20,905 bases of DNA from CAWGMT01 sp963823675 (GTDB lineage: Bacteria > Planctomycetota > Planctomycetia > Isosphaerales > Isosphaeraceae): assembly GCA_963823675.1 (NCBI GenBank), contig CAWGMT010000027.1, forward strand, positions 1 through 20,905. The letters run 5' to 3'. Below, in pieces: positions 14,701 through 20,905 of the stretch. The translations under genes and the position numbers were made by a program. The notes beneath the pieces were generated by a model that saw nothing but the letters and a program-made list of their open reading frames with translations, did not search any database and was not told the DNA's origin. Each line of letters starts with the position of its first letter. Positions within the stretch are counted from its first letter, which is position 1.

Positions 14701-15277
14701 ATGAGCGCCGCAGAGCGGGGTGAACTGACCGCCATGCTCAGCGAAGTCCGCGCGGGGTGTCCCGACGCCAAGGATCGTCTGATCCGGGCCATCTACGGTG
14801 AGTTGCTGCGCACGGCCCAAGGACTGATGCGGCACGAGCGCCGCGACCACACGCTTGACCCTGGCGCCCTGGTCCATGAGGCTGTGCTGCGTCTCCTCGG
14901 CGGAGATGCCTTGGCCGAGATCTCTGACGGCGCAACCTCCGCGCCGCTGCGGCTCAGGCGATGCGCCAGGTGCTCGTCGACCATGCCCGCCGGCGCAACG
15001 CTCGCAAGCGCGAGGGCCAACGCGCCCGGGTGCCCCTCGACGATGTCCTGGCGACCTTCGAAGCGCGGGGGTTGGACGTGATCGATCTGCACCAGGCTCT
15101 CGAACGCCTGGCCCAGGCGTATCCGCGCCAGGCGGAGGTCGTGACAATGCGTTTCTTCGGCGGGCTTTCCACCCCCGAGGTTGTCGAGACCCTGGGGGTC
15201 TCGGACACGACCGTTGAGAGCGACTGGCGGTTCGCGCGCGCCGGCCTCGCGGCCAGCTTGGAGGATCGGAACAATGA
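14701..15277 (+). pseudogene. ECF sigma factor (TIGR02999 / Sigma70_ECF), copy D, two frameshifts
   Basis: The first ~78 codons are nearly identical to copy C (about four substitutions over the first ~230 bp). The frame breaks at gacggcgcaacctcc, where copies B and C have gacgggcgc: one G of ggg is lost. Region 4 continues in another frame (QAYPRQAEVVTMRFFGGLST, VSDTTVESDWRFAR). A second one-base loss at about 15241-15250 (ggcctcgcggcc versus tggctgcgcggcc) removes the normal stop, so translation would run on past the kinase start. Restoring two bases gives exactly 193 codons and an ATGA overlap with the kinase start at 15274, as in copy C. Confidence 0.8.
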
Positions 15278-17672
15278 CTCCCGCACGCGGCGAGCGGGTT
15301 TATGCCCTCTTCGAGGCGGTTTTGAATTGCGATCCGCGCAGGCGCGTAGCCCTGATCAAGGAGCTGTCGGGCGACGACCCCCAACTGGGCGCCGAAGTCG
15401 AGCGGCTTCTCGCCCAGGACGCGGAGGCGGAGCGGGATCGCTTCCTGGCGACCCCGGCGCCGACGGAACGGGACGCAGAGCGACATGACAGGTCGAATGA
15501 CGGCAATTCCGGGTTCTCCTTGCCGCCAAGCCTGGAAGAAACGAACGCCGAAACGCCGATCCCGGCGGCCGCGCCGCCGCCCGGCTTGGCCGAGCACCCC
15601 GATTACGTGATCAAGCGGGAACTTGGCCGGGGCGGGATGGGCGTTGTCTACCTGGCAGAGAATCGGCTCATGGGGCGACACGAAGTGCTCAAGGTGATGG
15701 GGCGGCAGATCATGGAACGCCCCGAAGTACTCGAACGCTTCCTCCGCGAGATCCGGGCCGTCGCGAAGCTCAGCCATCCCGACATCGTCACGGCGTACCA
15801 CGCCGTCCGGCTCGGCGAGAGCATCGTATTCGCGATGGAGTACGTTGACGGCCTCGATCTTTCCCGGATTGTCAAGGCACGGGGGCCGCTGCCTGTGTCG
15901 ATCGCCTGCAATTACGTGCGCCAGGCAGCGCTGGGATTGCAGCATGCGCACGAACATCGCTCCGGAACAAATCCGCGACGCGCGGCACGCCGACATCCGC
16001 GCCGATATCTACAGCCTCGGTGCTACCCTGTATTACCTCCTGACCGGCGGCCCGCCGTTTCAGGATACCAGCCGCTACGATACGCTCCAGGCGCACCACT
16101 CGGTGGAGGCGGCGCCGCTCTACCTGGTGCGCCCGGAGGTGCCGGTTGAGCTGGCGGCGCTAGTGGCCAAGATGATGGCCAAAGAGCCGGAGCGGCGGTT
16201 CCCGGCGCCCGCCCAAGTGGCCGAGGCGCTGACGCCGTTCCTCGAGCCGGGCGCGAACCGAGGGTTTGGATCGAGTGCTAACATCTTCCGCGTCGGTCAG
16301 GCGGCTTTATCTTCTGAGCGTTTCGGCGATGTGTCCTCACCGGCGCAACTGGCGACCCTCAACGCCGCCTCACCCTCCGCATCGGCCCCGTCGGAGCCGA
16401 AGCCGCACGAGGCGGCGTGCCAGACCACAATCGAATTCGAGGAGACGGAGCCTCGGACCACCGCGGAAGAACCGAGGGCCGCACTCAAATCGGCTCCGGT
16501 GTTTCGCCGTCCGTGGCTCTGGGCGTCGGCCGCGACCGGCGTATTGCTCTTTGCGCTTCTCGTCGCCTCGGTGCTGATCTTCAGGACCAAGAACGGGACG
16601 ATCGTTTTCGAGAACCTCCCGGAGCAGGCGGTCGTCACCGCCGACGGCGACACGTTCACCGTCGAATGGCCGGACGGCAAAGGCAAGGGTCACGCGCAGA
16701 TCACGATCCCGCCCGGCAAACACTCGGTCCAGGTCACGGTGAACGGGGTTCGAGTGAAGGGCGCAGAGGTGAGCGTTGAATCGGGAGGGGTGACACTGTT
16801 CGTTGTGCGGATCGATCCGCTGCCAGGGTCTGCCGAGCCAGAAGTGCCACCCATCGCATCTTCTGACTCCGCCCGGAAACGCGTCAAGAATTCGATCGGA
16901 ATGACGCTTGTGCTCATCCCCTCCGGGGAATTCGTAATGGGCTATGCAAACGGAGGCGTGATCGACGGTCCTCCCCACCTGGTGCTAATTAGCCGGCCCT
17001 TCTACCTAGGTGCCTACGAGGTCACTCAAGAGCAGTATGAGCGGATCATGAAGAACAATCCAAGTCACTTCTCGGGGCGGCCCAAGAATCCGGTCAACGA
17101 TGTAACCTGGATTGATGCGGTCACCTTCTGCAACAAGCTCAGCGAGCCCGAGGAGCTCGCGCCGTACTATGACATAGCGGATGTGAACAATGTCACAATT
17201 CTGGGGGGAAAGGGATACCGGCTACCGACCGAGGCGGAATGGGAATACGCCTGCCGGGCCGGGACAACCCGCCGCTACTCCTTCGGCGACGATCCCGAGT
17301 TCCTGGCGATGGCCGGTAACGTGGCGGACGGGACGGCGAAGGAGAGATATCCTGAGCGGCGGACGATCGCAGCGCGGGACGGTTGCGTCTACACAGCGCC
17401 GGTCGGTCGCTACAAGCCGAACGCCTGGGGTCTATTCGATGTGCACGGGAACGTCTGGGAGTGGTGTGCGGACGGGTATGCGGCCGAGTACTACAAGGGT
17501 CCACCAGTGCAAGATCCGCCGGGACTGGATTGGGTGTCAATCCGTGTGAACCGCGGCGGCGGCTGGATCTTCGAGCCCCGCTGCGCGATCCGCCAACCGG
17601 GGCAACAGCGGGTCGGAGCACCGCAATGCCGACCTGGGCTTTCGCCTGGCCCGAGTTCAATCCGTCCGCTGA
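15274..17672 (+). pseudogene. Ser/Thr kinase-PEGA-SUMF1 protein, copy D, catalytic loop deleted
   Basis: The N-terminus (MTPARGERVYALFEAVLN, ELSGDDPQLGAEVERLL), P-loop GRGGMG and kinase N-lobe match copy C to ALGLQHAHE at 15954. The next DNA is atcgctccggaacaaatc, which is IAPEQI in another frame. Compared with copy C (8804-8971), 167 bp are missing, removing HRDIKPSN, DFG and the activation segment. Downstream the second frame stays open through the C-lobe, one TM helix (FRRPWLWASAATGVLLFALL), a PEGA-like domain and one SUMF1 domain (RLPTEAEWEYACRAG, WGLFDVHGNVWEW). Near 17580 a further one-base shift is needed to reach NADLGFRLARVQSVR and the expected stop at 17672; without it the frame runs on to 17851. 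It has one SUMF1 domain, unlike copy C. No active kinase can be made. Confidence 0.85.
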
Positions 17673-18103
17673 GCCAGGTAAGCCGGTCGGATCGATCCGA
17701 TGGCCACGAGCAGTTCTCGCTCCTGCACGCGGTCTATGTCGTTGAAACGGAGCAGTCGCGTCGTGGCACGGCCCGCGGCGGTGCGCGGTTCGATGCGGCC
17801 GCCCGCGAGTTGAAAATGGTCGGACCAGCGGTCCCGACGGGGGTGAAATAACGGCTCGATGAACCCGGTTCGCTCGTCAACCGACGCGCAATCACTTCCC
17901 TTTCGGGAATTACAGAGCGCACAGGCTAGCGCCAGATTGTCGGCTGCGGTGGTGCCGCCATGTTTTTCGGCGATGATGTGGTCAATGGTATGTAAGGCCC
18001 AGGTCATCGATTCGGGAATCAGACAGTACTCACAGCATCCCGCTGCTTGTTCGCGGACCTGCCGACGCAGGGCGATGGGAACGTACGTCGTGCTCACCGT
18101 CAC
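17657..18103 (-). CDS. HNH endonuclease
   Basis: This is a 148-residue protein with a GTG start at 18103 (MTVSTTYVPIALRRQVREQ). The HNH signature is complete: CCEYC (Cys24, Cys27), HTIDHIIAEKHGG (Asp41-His42), DNLALACALCN (Asn56, Cys61, Cys64, Asn65), so both the zinc-knuckle cysteines and the catalytic His-Asn-type residues are present. The family cleaves DNA with a divalent metal. Homologous HNH proteins of this size in planctomycetes and cyanobacteria follow a small gene like the one upstream, from general knowledge. The GTG begins immediately after that gene's TGA (TGAGTG), implying coupled translation. The 3' end overlaps the tail of the convergent kinase copy D by about 16 bp. Physiological target unknown. 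Confidence 0.85.
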   Translation of the reverse strand: MTVSTTYVPIALRRQVREQAAGCCEYCLIPESMTWALHTIDHIIAEKHGGTTAADNLALACALCNSRKGSDCASVDERTGFIEPLFHPRRDRWSDHFQLAGGRIEPRTAAGRATTRLLRFNDIDRVQERELLVAIGSIRPAYLAQRTD

Positions 18104-18454
18104 TCACCCGTGCGTCTGCCGCTGAGTGGCCCGGGCCTTGGCCAGACGGATGAGGTGCTCGATGTACTCATAGTGCTGCCATTCCCTTCGTTCCTCGTCC
18201 GACAGTCCGCCGGCGCGGTTCTTGGCGAGCAATTCTTCGATTCGGTCCTGAAGAACCGTCGCGGGCCTGAGGGCAAGGACCTCCTCCGGCGAGGGAAGAC
18301 GGGCCAGCGTCTCCAGCAGGTCGTTCAGGCCGGCATAGCCCGGCGGGCTCGAAAGCAACTCCCGCAGCCCGAACTCCAGAATCTCGGGCAGTCGGTCCTC
18401 GACCGTGCGAAGGCGGGTTGCGAGTTCATCAGGAATCGTCAATGTAAGATCCAT
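18104..18454 (-). CDS. Small helical protein encoded with an HNH endonuclease (antitoxin-like)
   Basis: This is a 116-residue protein from ATG 18454: MDLTLTIPDELATRLRTVED, LPEILEFGLRELLS, PSPEEVLALRPATVLQDRI, LLAKNRAGGLSDEERREWQ, EYIEHLIRLAKARA. The strand-then-helix start (LTLTIPDELATRL) is like short antitoxins of the RHH/AbrB-like or VapB type, but the rest is a longer, charged helical region I do not recognise as a named domain. Its stop abuts the GTG of the HNH gene, forming a two-gene unit. The pair is known as a recurrent neighbourhood, but I know of no tested function; an inhibitor/effector relation is only a hypothesis. Confidence 0.7.
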   Translation of the reverse strand: MDLTLTIPDELATRLRTVEDRLPEILEFGLRELLSSPPGYAGLNDLLETLARLPSPEEVLALRPATVLQDRIEELLAKNRAGGLSDEERREWQHYEYIEHLIRLAKARATQRQTHG

Positions 18455-18757
18455 AGCCGTTTGCCCGCCGGTTGCAGATCAATGATCGGTTAGGCCTGAT
18501 GTCTTTCGGGTCGATGATCGAAACGGGGTGAATCCGGGCCAACCCTTGACCCTCCAGAATTGTACCCTCTCGCTCGCGGGGCCGCGAGGTGGATCGACGG
18601 TAGGCCCGCCCGACCGCCTTCATGCGGATTAGCCACTTGAGGTCGATTTTGAAGTAAGGATCAACCTGCATTCCATTGAAGCCGACCTGGATCAATCTGG
18701 CAGTCTAAGGGGAAGAATCAGGGGGTTGCAAGACTCTTGGTGATGGCCTGTCGTACT
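18455..18757. other. Gene-free interval upstream of the antitoxin-like gene
   Basis: A 267-base open frame on the minus strand (18429-18695, MIQVGFNGMQVDPYFKIDLK...) overlaps the real gene start and has no recognisable features or ribosome site, so I do not call it. The interval should contain the promoter of the 18454 gene. The ISNCY-like terminal repeats begin at 18758. Confidence 0.35.
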
Positions 18758-18800
18758 GCAATAGAAATGTCCGGTCTTAACGCAATAGAGATGTCCGGTT
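18758..18800 (+). repeat. Paired 18-bp direct repeats at the left end of an ISNCY-like element
   Basis: gcaatagaaatgtccggt at 18758-18775 is repeated as gcaatagagatgtccggt at 18782-18799 (one mismatch, 24-bp period). The repeats lie 40 bp upstream of the transposase start. Such short subterminal repeats are typical transposase-binding sites at an IS end. I found no matching inverted copy (ccggacat...ttgc) downstream within the window, so the right end is missing or too diverged. Confidence 0.65.
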
Positions 18801-18839
18801 CCAATTGCCCCTTCGAGGCACCACGCCAAGGAGGGATCG

Positions 18840-19448
18840 ATGGAAGGCCGGATCGATATGAGTCAACACGAACGAGACGTCCTCGTGGTTATGAAAGGCG
18901 TCCTTCAAGGCGAACGGAGGCAGCAGGAGGCCGGAAGGCTGCTCCGCTTGAGCGAGCGGCAAGTGCGTCGCATTCAGCGACGCCTGGAGGCCGAGGGTGA
19001 CGGCGCGGTCGTTCATCACTTGCGCGGTCGATCATCGAATCGGCAGTTGAACGTCAAACTCCGCGAGCAAATCCAGTTGCACAAGCCGGCCTGGCCTGGT
19101 CTCCGGCAGGGACGGGCCGTCGTCGAACAGCGGTTGGATGGCAGCCTGGCGATCCGGTTCGGCGATCGCTACCTGTCGTACACCGACTTGGGGCCTCTGC
19201 CCCCGAAGCTCGGGGGTTCATCGCAACCTCGGCAACAAAGCGGCAGCGACGAAAGTCAAGCCGCCGCCGAGCCTCGCTCGTCAACCGTACCGCTGACCAA
19301 GGACTGCTCGGGTCACACGGGCACGGAGCCCGATCCGGTCGCGAGCACGACCGCCAACACGCCGCGGGCGCCTATCGTCCGCCAACGACTCGCCCTTGGC
19401 GGAGGAAGTTCCTGGGGCCAACGCCGACATCGTGACGAGGCTGGATGA
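18840..19448 (+). pseudogene. ISNCY-like transposase with internal deletion of the DDE core
   Basis: The start is ATG 18840 with a strong ribosome site (aaggaggg). The N-terminus MEGRIDMSQHERDVLVVMKG, RLLRLSERQVRRIQRRLEAE, VHHLRGRSSNRQ is the helix-turn-helix region of ISNCY-type transposases. Immediately after LREQ (about residue 79) the sequence jumps, still in frame, to the family's far C-terminus (KPAWPGLRQGRAVVEQRLDG, SLAIRFGDRYLSYTDL). The integrase-type catalytic core of about 280-300 residues is absent. A further shift is likely near the end: another frame reads AYRPPTTRPWRRKFLGPTPT with a stop at 19435, which looks more like the family tail than the residues in this frame. A transposase without its core is inactive, but the DNA-binding part could still bind IS ends. 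Confidence 0.75.
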
Positions 19449-20905
19449 TCGGGGGTGGTGGATTCTGATAGGCCCCTTCGTTTCCATCAGCAGGGGCACT
19501 GCGAGGTTGGTCCAACGGTCGAGATTGTGGCGCTGGTTGCGACCGTCGGGGCGCGTGCCAGCCTCGGATTTTCCGCGCCCTGGTCGGCTGCTGGAGTGAG
19601 AAGTTCGCCAGCAACGCTGGGGCTCGGTAGCACTACAGCCAAGCGTGGTGGCGGTCGTGCGAGCGTTGACCTTGGTCGCGGTCGCGGTTCCAACCTGGCA
19701 TGATGCGGTCGAGCATGTCACAGACAGGGTGACCACTGGGTTGGCGTCATGCTCTCGACCATCGGTTCCGCACTGCCTGCAGGTTCGAGAGGTTTGCCGA
19801 GGCGATTCCCTCGGGATGTCCACTCGCCGGCTGTCACGAAGAGGTCGACGGCGGCCAAGCAACGGCCCCTGTAGTGATGCGACATTGACCTTGAATGACC
19901 GGCACGTCTTGCCGCGGCGCCGTCCCGTCAGGCGGTGATTGCTGTGCGCGCAGTGAACACCCCCAAAAAATTTTGCGAAAATTTTAAGTCCAATCGGCAC
20001 AGAGTGATCCGTTCCGATTCTGTGCACCAAACGGCGTAGGTGCATTAATGAAATCTGAAAATCAGCGCATATTGTATATAGAGAATGTAGGAAATGTGCG
20101 CGCTTCGGCTTCTTCACCGGCCGCCAGCCCGCCGCTGGCGTGATCCATCGCATTTCGGCTTCCATTTCGGTCGCAAATCCGCATCGCTGGAACGTGAGAC
20201 ACCGTGATCGATGATGAGACGCCCGAATGCGGCTCGACAGCCCGATTCAGGGGCTCGAGAGGGACTGGAATCGGCCGAATTGAACGATACAATCGCCAAT
20301 GGATAAACAACTTACGACGCGCGACCGCGGCACGGTCAACTCCGAAGCGCTTCGTTGTCAAATCTTGCGAGATCGGACCGGGACCCTTCGAAAACGTCTC
20401 ACCCAGTCTCATTTTTTCTCATCGTCATTTGCCTTTCCCACGAGGGCGTGCCGGCCAGCCTGGGTCCCGGGCTGGCCGGAACTACGATTGACCCGACGTC
20501 GGCCCCGCCGCCGCGGAAATGCGAATCGAACCCACTGCCGCAAGAGCGACCGATGATCCGCGATCCGATCACGAGCATCGTAACATGAAGAACGAACCGC
20601 GCGCGCAAAACAAAGCCAAGGTAATCTGTGCCGGTCGTGCCGGCTCCGCCGAGCGATTGAGGGTTGCCGCACGCGCCGGATCTCGAGGGCACGGCTCTTC
20701 AGAACAACGAGCCACGAACGACCGAGGAACCGCGCGAAGATAACTTGCCGGAAGAGTCGTGTTTGGCTTCGCGAACGAACGTCCTTTGGCGGAGCGAAAG
20801 GCGACAATCTGACAAGCTGTTGATCAAGGCCGGCAGTCCGCGCTGGGACCTTGACACTCGCGGCGCGACCCGCCCATATTGCGCTGGCGCAGGTTTGTCT
20901 TGAAA
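19449..20905. other. About 1.45 kb without a supportable gene
   Basis: All open frames here lack good starts, family motifs and planctomycete-like composition. Only local structures stand out: a CxxCG-containing stretch on the minus strand (around 19765-19850) that faintly recalls the zinc ribbon of IS605-type TnpB; an AT-rich island (about 19960-20095, for example aaaaaattttgcgaaaattt) unlike the surrounding G+C-rich DNA; and a perfect hairpin at 20451-20479. The region may be degraded IS sequence or a long regulatory intergenic region before a gene outside the window. Confidence 0.4.
20451..20479. repeat. Perfect 10-bp stem hairpin
   Basis: ccggccagcc (20451-20460) and ggctggccgg (20470-20479) are exact inverted repeats with a 9-nt loop (tgggtcccg). 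There is no T-tract directly after the stem on either strand, so it is not called as an intrinsic terminator. Confidence 0.7.

Noticed and set aside
14638..15996. 452-codon open frame on the minus strand
   Set aside because: It is antisense to the leader, sigma and kinase of cassette D. Its translation is Arg/Ala/Pro-rich with no motifs, and the same shadow appears opposite copy C (7802-8650).
18429..18695. 88-codon open frame on the minus strand
   Set aside because: It overlaps the start of the antitoxin-like gene in another frame, has no ribosome site and no recognisable domain.
19281..20165. 294-codon open frame on the minus strand
   Set aside because: It has no good start or ribosome site and low-complexity Arg/Ser/Thr-rich composition, and it partly overlaps the transposase remnant. 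Only the CxxCG trace is noted separately.
20451..20479. Intrinsic terminator
   Set aside because: The stem is perfect, but neither side is followed directly by a T-rich tract and no gene ends nearby.
1..20905. CRISPR array, tRNA or rRNA genes
   Set aside because: I saw no regularly spaced direct repeats with unique spacers and no cloverleaf-like or rRNA-like conserved stretches.

Overview
The window looks like a stretch of a planctomycete chromosome, probably from the Isosphaeraceae/Gemmataceae side of the phylum (an inference). The pointers are high G+C, a TIGR02999/Sigma70_ECF-type sigma factor coupled to a membrane Ser/Thr kinase fused to SUMF1 (FGE-sulfatase-like) domains, PEP-CTERM proteins, an N-terminal LEPR-XLL-like motif on a very large secreted protein, a Uma2 protein with an Ala/Glu-rich coiled-coil tail, and several families of toxin-antitoxin (TA) genes. 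It reads as an accessory region rich in decay.

Layout. 1-767 (+): 3' part of a Uma2 gene. 880-5503 (-): one giant surface/secreted protein (seven-bladed Vgb-like propeller, Ig-like domains, two C-type lectin domains, MBG-like repeats), now split by three frameshifts. 5541-7236: a scrap zone with two degraded sigma-factor copies, an RHH antitoxin whose PIN partner is reduced to about ten codons, and, facing the other way, an antitoxin with a VapC-like toxin cut to 49 residues. 7423-11425 (+): the best-preserved cassette, made of a conserved leader, an ECF sigma gene (one frameshift) and an intact 1100-residue kinase/TM/SUMF1-SUMF1 protein. 11650-12470 (+): HigBA. 12909-14535 (-): two PEP-CTERM proteins, the upstream one frameshifted. 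14590-17672 (+): a second leader/sigma/kinase-SUMF1 cassette with frameshifts and a 167-bp deletion that removes the kinase catalytic loop. 17657-18454 (-): a small gene followed directly by an HNH endonuclease. 18758-19448 (+): an ISNCY-like transposase deleted for its catalytic core, with paired terminal repeats upstream. 19449-20905: no gene I can support.

The unifying feature is a cassette present in four copies (A about 5541-5757, B about 6185-6800, C 7423-11425, D 14590-17672). Each starts with the same leader of about 110 bp followed by an ECF sigma gene. In C and D the sigma is followed, with ATGA overlap in C, by a transmembrane kinase carrying one or two SUMF1 domains. A plausible but unproven reading is a phosphorylation-controlled sigma switch with its own promoter/leader. 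Copies C and D are nearly identical in leader and sigma but clearly diverged in the kinase.

Caution: at least nine separate indels are needed to restore the expected proteins. Either this is a decaying locus or the sequence contains uncorrected indel errors. The large gene losses (truncated PIN genes, 167-bp kinase deletion, transposase core deletion) cannot be single-base errors.
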